DNA of 13,222 nt from BM506 sp031581485 (GTDB lineage: Bacteria; Desulfobacterota; Desulfobulbia; Desulfobulbales; SURF-16), in NCBI GenBank assembly GCA_031581485.1, contig JAVLBA010000064.1:1-13222 (forward strand), in the 5' to 3' direction. Numbering within the stretch: the first letter of the stretch is position 1; each line of letters starts with the position of its first letter. Made by a program: the position numbers and the translations under genes. Positions 6,993 through 13,222 of the stretch are shown here, piece by piece. Under the pieces are notes generated by a model. That model was not told the origin of the DNA and searched no databases. It saw only the letters and a list, made by a program, of their open reading frames with translations.

Positions 6993-7008
6993 TGGCATAT
7001 CTCTGGCA
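6993..7008 (+). promoter_or_regulatory. sigma-54 (-24/-12) promoter of nifV
   Basis: TGGCATATCTCTGGCA has GG and GC exactly 10 bases apart, with a TGGCA -24 core and a TGGCA -12 half (consensus TTGCA). It shares the same -12 variant as the divergent promoter at 6466-6481. The predicted start near 7020 gives an unusually long leader of about 174 nt before nifV. Confidence 0.75.
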
Positions 7009-7098
7009 AGTATATTCTTAGCTGCTCAGGCCGATCCCTCTCAATGGGAGCACTTATCCTGTCAGCCCCCAGGCCAGAGCCCTAGCCCCTCCACTGCC

Positions 7099-7136
7099 GG
7101 GGCCCGCACCAGGCAGGGTCCGGGGCACCCTTTTTT
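7099..7136 (+). terminator. terminator-like hairpin with T6 inside the nifV leader
   Basis: GGGGCCCGCACC (7099-7110) pairs with GGTCCGGGGCAC (7117-7128) at 9 of 12 positions across the loop AGGCAG. The run CCTTTTTT follows. A competing stem, CTGCC (7094-7098) with GGCAG (7112-7116), would use the loop and block the hairpin. No plus-strand gene lies between 5429 and nifV, so it is not needed to end an upstream gene. It sits downstream of the sigma-54 promoter and could be an attenuator. This is a reading by eye; no folding energy was computed. Confidence 0.45.
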
Positions 7137-7138
7137 AT

Positions 7139-7165
7139 GGGCGCGCCCTATAATTGTAGGCGCCC
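7139..7165 (+). promoter_or_regulatory. second leader hairpin containing a TATAAT word
   Basis: GGGCG (7139-7143) pairs with CGCCC (7161-7165), and CCTA (7147-7150) with TAGG (7157-7160), leaving a 3-base bulge. TATAAT (7149-7154) lies in the inner stem and loop. It matches a perfect sigma-70 -10, but no -35 is visible at 16-18 bases (CACCCT or similar), so a second promoter is doubtful. The hairpin ends 28 bases before the nifV start. Confidence 0.35.
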
Positions 7166-7193
7166 TCCGCATCCTTCATCACAGCAGGCGAAT

Positions 7194-8354
7194 ATGGCCA
7201 GACTCATCGACACAACCTTGCGGGAAGGGGAACAGACCCCGGGCCTCCACTTTTCCCTGGCGGCCAAGAAGCGCATCTACGCTGGCCTGGCAAGAACCGG
7301 CGTCGACGAGATTGAGATAGGGGTGGCCAGCCTGGCTAATGCCGACCTGCCGGCACTGGCCAACTATGCCGGCAGCCATTTCCGGCACCAGCCCTTCTCG
7401 ATCTGGTGCCGGTGCAAAGAGGAGGAGATACGCCTGGCCGCCAGGCTGCAGCCCTCCGTGCTCAACCTGTCCATTCCTGCCTCTGACCTGCATCTCGCCA
7501 AAAAATTCGGCAGGGAACGGCCTTGGGCCCTCAGCACTGCCCGAGCCGCCATAGGCCAGGCCCTGGCCCTGGGCATCGGCAAGGTGGCCCTGGGCCTGGA
7601 GGATGCCAGCCGGGCCGATCATGGATTTCTCCGCGCCTTAGGGGCCGTTGCCGAGGAGGCGGGTGCCTTTCGCCTCCGGCTGGCCGACACGGTTGGTCTG
7701 GCCGATCCGGCCCTGATCACGACCCTGGTGGAGTTGATGAGGCCAACGCCTCTGGAGGTGGCAGTACATTGCCATAACGATTTCGGCATGGCCACGGCCA
7801 ACACCATTCAGGCCTTTGGCGCCGGCGCCCAGTGGGGGGATGTGACCCTTCTCGGGCTGGGAGAGCGGGCCGGCAATAGCCGCATCGAGGAGGTCATGGC
7901 CTATCTTATTCTTCAAAAAGGGGAAAAAAACTACAACCTGGCAAACTTATTGAACCTCTGCCGCCAGCTGGCGGCAGAAACAGGGCGGCAGATCCCCAGC
8001 CACCAGCCCCTGCTGGGCTCAGCCATTTTCAGCTGCCAGTCCGGCATCCATCAGCACGCCCTCCTGGCCGATCCGACCACCTACGAGCCCTATGCCCCGG
8101 AACTGGTGGGCACCAAGAGAACATTGCTGATGGCAGCCGGCAGCGGCCGCCATGGCCTGGCCGCCGCCCTCCACCGCCTGCAGCTGCCCAGGCCAAACGA
8201 CGGTGATCTGCACCATCTCTGGCAGCGCATGCGCCAAAAGGCCGCCCTCCTGCGCCGCCCCCTCCATGACCGGGAGATCTACCAGCTGGCCCTGGAGGGG
8301 GCGACTATCAGCAATGATCCTGGCAGCAACGGGCCCCTTTCTGATCCTGCCTGA
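7194..8354 (+). CDS. nifV: homocitrate synthase NifV
   Basis: Condenses acetyl-CoA with 2-oxoglutarate to homocitrate, the organic ligand of the nitrogenase FeMo cofactor. The 386 residues match NifV length (375-390). The alpha-isopropylmalate/homocitrate-synthase barrel starts MARLIDTTLREGEQTPG, with the catalytic Arg and the Asp metal ligand. VHCHNDFGMATANT (191-204) supplies the two metal His, and GLGERAGNSRIEEV (221-234) is the second family signature. SGIHQHALLADPTTYEP (283-299) is the characteristic C-terminal stretch. Isopropylmalate synthase is unlikely because the regulatory domain is absent and nifA, mod genes and NifA/sigma-54 sites surround it. The ATG at 7194 has a weak AGGCG site; the frame opens at 7137 but those residues lie in a leader hairpin. 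It converges on modC, with 181 bases between them. Confidence 0.95.
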   Translation: MARLIDTTLREGEQTPGLHFSLAAKKRIYAGLARTGVDEIEIGVASLANADLPALANYAGSHFRHQPFSIWCRCKEEEIRLAARLQPSVLNLSIPASDLHLAKKFGRERPWALSTARAAIGQALALGIGKVALGLEDASRADHGFLRALGAVAEEAGAFRLRLADTVGLADPALITTLVELMRPTPLEVAVHCHNDFGMATANTIQAFGAGAQWGDVTLLGLGERAGNSRIEEVMAYLILQKGEKNYNLANLLNLCRQLAAETGRQIPSHQPLLGSAIFSCQSGIHQHALLADPTTYEPYAPELVGTKRTLLMAAGSGRHGLAAALHRLQLPRPNDGDLHHLWQRMRQKAALLRRPLHDREIYQLALEGATISNDPGSNGPLSDPA

Positions 8355-8535
8355 GCCACCGGCCTGGCCGGCATGATCTCGTTCTTGCCACCCAAAAAAG
8401 CGTTCCTCGTCAAAGGCCGGCCCAGGGAAGGCAAGAAGATGGGGTCACCTGACATTGCTCTCATCAATATGCCCGGCCATCAGATCGCGGTTGGCCAGAA
8501 AAGAAAAGGACGGTAGGTGGACAATCCGGCTTTTT

Positions 8536-9591
8536 TTAGTACAACCTGCGAAAAGCAGAGGCCTTGATCACCGCCACCACCTCGCTGCCCTTCTTGAGAT
8601 CTAGCTCCCGTACCGATTCCGGCACGATCTGCGAGACAAGATGGCTGCCCTTGACGAGGAGATCAACGCCCATCCTGTTACCCTCCCCGAAGAGATCGCT
8701 GACCCGGCAGGGCAGGAGATTGCGGGCACTGGTGGCCTCAGGATGGCGCTTGAAGAGCGTGACATCCTTGGCACCCAGCTCAAAGAGATTATCACCCTTG
8801 CCGCCCGGTTCAACCAGGATCAACTCTGCGGCGCCCCACCGGTAGGACCAGAGGTCGCCATGGGGCCGGGGGGAGGAAAGATGGAGCAGATTGGCATAGC
8901 CGCGGCCGCCCGCCACCAGATCCCTTCGGGCCAGTTCCTCGGCGGTCAGGCGCTGCTCCAGCCGGCCCTGGCCAAAGAGCAACACCTCATCGGTCATCAG
9001 TCTGATCTCCTCCAGGGAGTGGCTGATAAAGAGAAAGGGGATGTCAAACTGCGCAAGGACCTTGGTCAGATAGGGGATGATCTGAAATTTCAGCTCCTGG
9101 TCCAGGCCGGTGAGGGGTTCATCCATCAGGATGAGGCGGGGACAGGAGAGCACGGTCCTCCCCAGGGCCAGGCGCTGGCGCTCGCCGCCGGAAAGCCTGT
9201 CCACCCCGCGCTCAAGGAGATGCTCCAGATTGAGGGCGGCAATGATTGCTTCCGGGCTGATTTGTCTTTCGGCGCGGGGAGTGCGCTGCCAGCCATACAA
9301 CAGATTGCGGCGGACATTCATGTGGGGGAAAAGATGGGCATGCTGAAAGACCACGCCCACCCGGCGCTGCTGGGGCGGCAGATTGATCTTTTTTTTGCTG
9401 TCAAAGAGGCATACCCCGTCAAGGGTGATCCTGCCCCGGTCCGGCGTCAGAAGGCCGGCCAGGATATGCATGAGGGTGGATTTACCGCTGCCGGACGGGC
9501 CGAATATGCCCCATTTTTTCCCAGCCAGGTCGAAGGCGGCCTGGAAAGAAAAATTGCCTATTTTTTTGGCGACATCCACTTCAAGCAACAT
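8536..9591 (-). CDS. modC: molybdate ABC transporter ATP-binding protein ModC
   Basis: ATPase that drives ModB-dependent molybdate import on the cytoplasmic side of the membrane. In 351 residues: Walker A GPSGSGKST (31-39), Q-loop VFQHAHLFPHMNV (81-93), ABC signature LSGGERQR (133-140), Walker B LILMDEP (153-159), and switch His191 in FISHS. The C-terminal MOP/TOBE domain (about 285-350, starting at SARNLLPCRV) is typical of ModC and can bind oxyanions. I chose ATG 9591 because it begins 4 bases after the modB stop and the protein then aligns with the usual start MLLEVDVAKK; the frame is open to 9630 within modB. It is the last gene of the mod operon. No clear terminator was seen in the 181-bp gap to nifV. 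Confidence 0.95.
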   Translation of the reverse strand: MLLEVDVAKKIGNFSFQAAFDLAGKKWGIFGPSGSGKSTLMHILAGLLTPDRGRITLDGVCLFDSKKKINLPPQQRRVGVVFQHAHLFPHMNVRRNLLYGWQRTPRAERQISPEAIIAALNLEHLLERGVDRLSGGERQRLALGRTVLSCPRLILMDEPLTGLDQELKFQIIPYLTKVLAQFDIPFLFISHSLEEIRLMTDEVLLFGQGRLEQRLTAEELARRDLVAGGRGYANLLHLSSPRPHGDLWSYRWGAAELILVEPGGKGDNLFELGAKDVTLFKRHPEATSARNLLPCRVSDLFGEGNRMGVDLLVKGSHLVSQIVPESVRELDLKKGSEVVAVIKASAFRRLY

Positions 9592-9595
9592 TTCT

Positions 9596-10279
9596 CTACC
9601 TTTTCCGGAAGGAGCGAACCGAGGCCTCACTGATCAAAAGAACAATCAGGGAGAGGCCGATGGAGACCAGACAGAGGGAGAGGGCCATCCGGTCACCCCC
9701 CGGCGTGTTGGTATATTCATAGATGGCCAGGGGAATGGTCTGGGTGACGCCGGGAATATTCCCGGCCAGGATGATGGTGGCCCCGAATTCACCCAAACTT
9801 CGGGCAAACATCAGGGTCATGCCGGCGACAATGGCCCGGCCGGAGAGGGGCAGAATAATGGTATAGATGCTGTCCCACCACCTGGCTCCCAGGGTCCGGG
9901 CCGCCTGGAGATAGTGCTCGTCAATGCCCTCCATGCCGATCCTGATGGCCCGGACCAGAAGCGGAAAGCCCACCACGCTTGAGGCAATAACCGCCCCTTT
10001 GAGGGTGAAAATGATGCGCAGATCCCAGAAGCTGAGCAACCGGCCCAGGGCCCCGAATTGGCCAAAGAGCAGGAGCAGCAGATAGCCGACCACCACCGGC
10101 GGCAGGACCAGGGGCAGGTTCACCAGCCCCTCCAGCAGGGCCCGGCCCGGAAACCTGGTGAAGGCCAGGACATAGGCCACCCCTAAACCCGCCGGCAGGG
10201 AAAGCAGCGTGCTGGCCGTGGCCACCTTCAGCGACAGGACAATGGCCTCTATATCCTGGGGGGCAAGGGTTAGCATCAT
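9596..10279 (-). CDS. modB: molybdate ABC transporter permease ModB
   Basis: Inner-membrane channel subunit of the ModABC importer. The 227 residues have about five hydrophobic segments. The cytoplasmic EAA loop reads EHYLQAARTLGARWWDSIYTIILPLS (about 121-146); this is the site that docks on ModC. It is followed by a C-terminal stretch typical of ModB (RSLGEFGATIILAGNIPG). The start is ATG 10279, or the adjacent ATG 10276, 5 bases after the modA stop. GAGG lies about 11 bases upstream. The TAG stop ends 4 bases before modC. Confidence 0.95.
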   Translation of the reverse strand: MMLTLAPQDIEAIVLSLKVATASTLLSLPAGLGVAYVLAFTRFPGRALLEGLVNLPLVLPPVVVGYLLLLLFGQFGALGRLLSFWDLRIIFTLKGAVIASSVVGFPLLVRAIRIGMEGIDEHYLQAARTLGARWWDSIYTIILPLSGRAIVAGMTLMFARSLGEFGATIILAGNIPGVTQTIPLAIYEYTNTPGGDRMALSLCLVSIGLSLIVLLISEASVRSFRKR

Positions 10280-10284
10280 CCTTG

Positions 10285-11100
10285 CTACGCCTCAGGCACC
10301 GGGCGTGCTGCCGGCTCAAAGCCGTAAGCCGCCAGGATCTCGGCGGCCACCGGGCCCTGGAGAAAGGTGAAAAAGGCCTGAGCCGCCCTATTGCGGGCGC
10401 CGCTTTGAGTAAGGCCCAGGGGGTAGGCGATGCGATCATGGAGCTCGGCCGGCACCGTCAAGAGCACGGCGGCCTGCCGGGCCAGCATGGCATCTGTCCG
10501 GTAGACAAAGGCTCCATCCACCTCGCCTCGCTCAGCGTAGATCAAGGCCTGGCGGACATCCTTGGCCATCACCAGCTTATGGTCCCGGGCCAGCTGCTCA
10601 TAGACGCCGACTGCCCGCAAGGCCTGGGCGGCATATTGACCGGCCGGCACACTTTTGGGGCTGCCGATGGCCAGGAGGGAGAGGGACACGATATCCTTAA
10701 GGCTGTTGAGCGGCTTTGCTCCTCTACCCACAAAGACAAGGGAATTGTAGGCAAAAACCTGGACCGTTTGCGGCACAATGCCTTTTTTCTCTATGAGATA
10801 CGCCATCCACCGCTGATTTGCCGAGATATAGAGATCAGCAGGGGCGCCCTGGGCGATCTGTTTGGCCAGGGCGCCTGAGGAGGCAAAATTGGGAAGAACT
10901 GCTGTCCCGGGGTTTTCTTTACCGAAGGCACTGATTAATTCTTTGCTGACCTCTGTCATACTGGCGGCCACCGACAGCCGCACCTCCCCTGCCGTGGCGC
11001 TTGGGGCCAGCAGGAGGAACAGGAGTAGCACGGAAAGGAGGAGCCCCGCCGCTCTCCTGGCAAAATGGCTCATTTTTTTCGGCGCTGCGCGGCCTGCCAT
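10285..11100 (-). CDS. modA: periplasmic molybdate-binding protein ModA
   Basis: Captures molybdate (and tungstate) in the periplasm and delivers it to ModB. The precursor has 271 residues. A signal peptide has basic residues (KK, RR), a Leu-rich core (20-31) and a likely cut after ATA at 37. The mature part begins GEVRLSVAASMTEVSKEL, the ModA start, with the ligand-binding Ser47. NFASSGALAKQIAQGAPADL (71-90) has the second binding Ser, and VPAGQYAAQAL (141-151) and GEVDGAFVYRTDA (182-194) are further family motifs. ATG 11100 follows AGGAG by 8 bases and is preferred. The alternative ATG 11073 overlaps the modE stop as ATGA but has no clear ribosome site. In either case translation overlaps modE by up to 31 bases, suggesting coupling. 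Confidence 0.95.
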   Translation of the reverse strand: MAGRAAPKKMSHFARRAAGLLLSVLLLFLLLAPSATAGEVRLSVAASMTEVSKELISAFGKENPGTAVLPNFASSGALAKQIAQGAPADLYISANQRWMAYLIEKKGIVPQTVQVFAYNSLVFVGRGAKPLNSLKDIVSLSLLAIGSPKSVPAGQYAAQALRAVGVYEQLARDHKLVMAKDVRQALIYAERGEVDGAFVYRTDAMLARQAAVLLTVPAELHDRIAYPLGLTQSGARNRAAQAFFTFLQGPVAAEILAAYGFEPAARPVPEA

Positions 11101-11459
11101 ATCTTTGTCTCCTGTTCGAGAAAGTGATTAAAACGGTGATACATCTCCCAGAAATAGGCGAGGAGCTCTTCGCCGCTCAGGGTCAACCGGGCGCCGCCAC
11201 CGCCCACCCCGCCCCGGATCGTTTCCACCACCGGGGCATCGGCCTGGGCCTGCATGGATCTGATCAGGTCCCAGGCATGCTTGTAGGACATCTCCATGGA
11301 CCTGGCCGCCTTGCTGATCGACCCATATTCCCTGATGCGCTCCAGGAGGATGGCCCGGCCATAGCCGATAAAGGTGCCATCCCGGCCTGCCAGCCAGATC
11401 CTGCCCTGCCAGCCAGGCGGCGCCTCTCCCTTTTTTTTCTTATGTGCATGTGTTGTCAT
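11070..11459 (-). CDS. modE: ModE-type molybdate regulator, DNA-binding domain only
   Basis: Winged helix-turn-helix protein of the ModE N-terminal family, presumed regulator of the mod operon. In 129 residues: a Lys-rich start, strand RIWLAGRDGTFIGYG, then ILLERIREYGSISKAARSME and MSYKHAWDLIRSMQ (the helix-turn-helix), then VVETIRGGVGGGGARLTLSG (wing) and a short C-terminal helix. E. coli ModE is about 260 residues because it carries two C-terminal MOP domains; none are present here, so direct molybdate sensing is doubtful. ATG 11459 gives the best fit. The frame continues to 11528 inside nifA, which is unlikely coding for ModE. No ribosome site is visible. A Mo-box-like palindrome lies 3 bases upstream. 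Confidence 0.88.
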   Translation of the reverse strand: MTTHAHKKKKGEAPPGWQGRIWLAGRDGTFIGYGRAILLERIREYGSISKAARSMEMSYKHAWDLIRSMQAQADAPVVETIRGGVGGGGARLTLSGEELLAYFWEMYHRFNHFLEQETKIWQAAQRRKK

Positions 11460-11461
11460 AC

Positions 11462-11485
11462 CGTTATGTATAGCAAAACATATCG
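11462..11485. promoter_or_regulatory. Mo-box-like ModE operator
   Basis: CGTTATGT (11462-11469) and ACATATCG (11478-11485) form an 8-bp inverted repeat with one mismatch and an 8-base spacer. The layout resembles the ModE operator of E. coli modA (CGTTATAT-N8-ACATAACG type, from memory). It overlaps the -10 and spacer of the modE promoter, so binding would repress. Confidence 0.7.
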
Positions 11486-11494
11486 AATATGCAA
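11467..11494 (-). promoter_or_regulatory. sigma-70 promoter of the modEABC operon
   Basis: On the minus strand, -35 is TTGCAT (11489-11494), followed by a 16-base spacer and an extended -10, TGC-TATACA (hexamer 11467-11472). Only seven bases (TAACGGT) separate the -10 from ATG 11459, so the predicted transcript would start at or next to the ATG. It lies inside the 46-nt gap after the nifA stop, giving modEABC a control of its own in addition to possible read-through from nifA. Confidence 0.5.
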
Positions 11495-11505
11495 ATAATA
11501 TCTCT

Positions 11506-13149
11506 CTAGCCGGGAGAGCCGCCGCCATGGGCCAAGGCGAAATCAGGGCGCTCCAGGTTGAATTTCCTGATCCGGTAGCCGACCTGGCGCTGGGTCAGGC
11601 CGAGCTCGCGGGCGGCCCTGGCCTGCACCCAGCCGTTGCGGCGCAGGGCCGCCTCAATCTCCTGACGCTCCATATCGCGCAACGAACCGCTCGACTGCGG
11701 CCGGGCAGCAAGGGGGGCGGTATCAGCTGCTGCAATGGGGGGAGCCGATACCATCCGGCTTGGGCCGGGCAGCCGGCCCATATGCTCATGGAGATCTGCG
11801 GGCCGGATCACCAGCGCATCGGCCAGGATCACCAGGCGCTCGATGAGGTTCTGCAGCTCCCGGACATTCCCGGGCCAGGAATAATTGATCAGAAAACCAA
11901 GGGCGTCATGGGCCAGGTGCACCTCCTTGTCATTGCGCTTATTGCTTGAGCGCAGAAAATGGTCAAGGAGCAGGGGGATATCATCCCGCCTCTCGCGCAG
12001 CGGCGGCAGCTTGAGAGGCACGACATTGAGGCGATAAAAAAGGTCACTCCGGAACAGGCCGCGATCCACTGCATTCTGGAGATCGACATTGGTGGCGGCT
12101 ATGACCCGCACATCCACGGTGAGGGTCCGGGTGCCGCCTATCCTCTCAAACTGGCTCTCCTGCAGGACGCGCAGCAGTTTGGCCTGGAGCAGCAGGGGCA
12201 TTTCGCCGATCTCATCCAGAAAAATGGTGCCGCCATGGGCCAATTCAAAGCGGCCGGGCTTGGCGTTGCTGGCCCCGGTAAAGGCGCCCTTTTCATGGCC
12301 CAGCAGCTCGCTTTCCAGCAGATTTTCCGGCAGGGCCGCGCAGTTGACCTTAATGAAGGGCCCCTCTTTGCGCGGACTGGCCTCGTGAATGGCGCGGGCC
12401 ACCAACTCTTTACCGGTGCCCGACTCCCCCAGGAGCAGGGCGGTGGCCCGGCTGGGCGCCACCTTTTCAATGGTCCAGAACATCTCCTGCATGGCGTGGG
12501 ACTGGCCGATAATGTAGTGGCGACTAAAACGACTGTGCAGCTCAGCCTTCAGCGACTTATTCTCCTCCACCAACCGCTCCTCCTTGCGGGCAATGGCCCG
12601 ATGGAGGACGAGGAACTGGCTGACCAAGGTGGCCAAGACATTGAGAAAGCTGACATCCTCCTCAAAGGAGACCTCCGGCCCGAACAGGCAATCAACAGTG
12701 AGCACCCCGGCCGGCTTGCCTTCCACAAAAAGGGGTACACCGATAAAGGAGAGGCGCTCCTTGCTGATGCCGCTCCGGGCCCCGGTGCGGTTGAGAAAAA
12801 GGGGCTCGCTGTTGATATGCGGCACCACGCAGGGTGAACCGGTCTGAAAAATCTGGCCGCAGATACCCTCGGACAGGCCATAAATGCCGCGCTGCTCCTC
12901 CTTGACACTGAGACCGTAGGAGGCCTTGATGGCCAAGCGCTGGCAGCTGGAGTCGACAAGGACCAACGACGCCCTCTCCATGCGGAGTATATCGTGGAGG
13001 ACCTGCAGCACCCGGGTCAGGGTGGTATCGAGATGAACCGCCTCACCAATGAGCTTGCACACCTCGGACAGGGCTCGAATCTTCAGGGTTTCCAGGTTGG
13101 CGGGCCCAGTCAGCGCCCCTGCCACCAGGGCTTTATCTCTACTTTCCAT
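11506..13149 (-). CDS. nifA: NifA, sigma-54-dependent activator of nitrogen fixation genes
   Basis: Enhancer-binding protein that uses ATP to open sigma-54 promoters at nif genes. In 547 residues: GAF sensor (about 25-190); AAA+ domain about 211-440 with Walker A GESGTGKE (241-248), sigma-54-contact loop GAFTGA (288-293), Walker B TIFLDEIGE (308-316), FYRLNVV (371-377) and SWPGNVREL (424-432); a linker (about 445-490); and the C-terminal helix-turn-helix WVQARAARELGLTQRQVGYRIRKF (507-530), of NifA type. The last cysteine is Cys270, so the redox cysteine motif between AAA+ and HTH in oxygen-sensitive NifA proteins is absent. I chose ATG 13149 for its GAGAGG site 6 bases upstream; an earlier in-frame ATG at 13218 lacks one. 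modE follows after 46 bases. Confidence 0.93.
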   Translation of the reverse strand: MESRDKALVAGALTGPANLETLKIRALSEVCKLIGEAVHLDTTLTRVLQVLHDILRMERASLVLVDSSCQRLAIKASYGLSVKEEQRGIYGLSEGICGQIFQTGSPCVVPHINSEPLFLNRTGARSGISKERLSFIGVPLFVEGKPAGVLTVDCLFGPEVSFEEDVSFLNVLATLVSQFLVLHRAIARKEERLVEENKSLKAELHSRFSRHYIIGQSHAMQEMFWTIEKVAPSRATALLLGESGTGKELVARAIHEASPRKEGPFIKVNCAALPENLLESELLGHEKGAFTGASNAKPGRFELAHGGTIFLDEIGEMPLLLQAKLLRVLQESQFERIGGTRTLTVDVRVIAATNVDLQNAVDRGLFRSDLFYRLNVVPLKLPPLRERRDDIPLLLDHFLRSSNKRNDKEVHLAHDALGFLINYSWPGNVRELQNLIERLVILADALVIRPADLHEHMGRLPGPSRMVSAPPIAAADTAPLAARPQSSGSLRDMERQEIEAALRRNGWVQARAARELGLTQRQVGYRIRKFNLERPDFALAHGGGSPG

Positions 13150-13162
13150 GTCAAACCTCTCT

Positions 13163-13216
13163 GTTGTCGACCGGGCAGGAAATCCTGCGGCCCCTCTTCT
13201 GGCCATGGTTGTCGAC
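13163..13216. repeat. direct repeat pair and small palindrome upstream of nifA
   Basis: GTTGTCGAC occurs at 13163-13171 and again at 13208-13216, 45 bases apart. Between them GCAGGA-AA-TCCTGC (13175-13188) is a perfect inverted repeat. They lie just upstream of the chosen nifA start and could be operator sites, but the window ends at 13222 and the nifA promoter cannot be judged. Confidence 0.4.
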
Positions 13217-13222
13217 ATTACG

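Noticed and set aside
6901..7320. Plus frame through the nifV leader
   Set aside because: It covers the sigma-54 site and continues out of frame into nifV; no ribosome site; Pro/Ser-rich chance frame.
8355..8535. Short GC stems in the nifV-modC convergent gap as terminators
   Set aside because: Stems are 5-6 bp, with triloops or 13-base loops and no adjoining T-run; not convincing.
8641..9633. 330-codon plus frame opposite modC
   Set aside because: Shadow of modC, whose ATPase motifs are complete.
11959..12837. 292-codon plus frame opposite nifA
   Set aside because: Shadow of nifA; no motifs and no ribosome site.

Overview
The window (about 60% G+C, high-GC third codon positions) looks like the chromosome of an anaerobic, nitrogen-fixing bacterium. 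It fits best with Desulfobacterota (Desulfobulbales-like sulfate reducers or sulfur disproportionators). That placement is inference from a c-type-heme diguanylate cyclase of the Tll0287/DUF3365 type, a short class II fumarase, a NifA whose linker has no cysteines, a ModE without a molybdate-binding domain, and dispersed CACAAAG-type palindromic repeats. No rRNA, tRNA, CRISPR array, transposase or phage gene was seen.

Left part (1-5429), housekeeping and signalling: the possible tail of an upstream gene (2-118); a palindromic repeat; enolase (254-1522, +); the remnant of a GGDEF domain (1607-1744, -); a class II fumarase-type lyase (1800-3173, -); a divergent membrane-anchored, heme-c-sensing diguanylate cyclase (3333-4550, +); and a ZIP metal transporter (4611-5429, +). 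A second palindromic repeat, about 147 bp long, lies in the gap after the transporter.

Right part (5704-13222), nitrogen fixation and molybdenum supply: a class I glutamine-amidotransferase-like gene (5704-6426, -) and nifV (7194-8354, +) are divergent. Each has an excellent sigma-54 -24/-12 promoter, and one perfect NifA-type enhancer (TGT-N10-ACA) lies between them. Convergent with nifV is a molybdate block read leftward: nifA (11506-13149), modE (11070-11459), modA (10285-11100), modB (9596-10279) and modC (8536-9591). modEABC are tightly packed or overlapping. A Mo-box-like palindrome overlaps a sigma-70 promoter in the 46-nt gap between nifA and modE.

Working model: NifA, with RpoN, activates nifV (homocitrate for FeMo-co) and probably the amidotransferase-like gene. 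The ModE-controlled ModABC transporter supplies molybdate for the same cofactor. The points most worth pursuing are the sigma-54-controlled amidotransferase with an altered catalytic triad, the long nifV leader with a terminator-like hairpin, and the Mo-box at a promoter predicted to give a nearly leaderless modE transcript.
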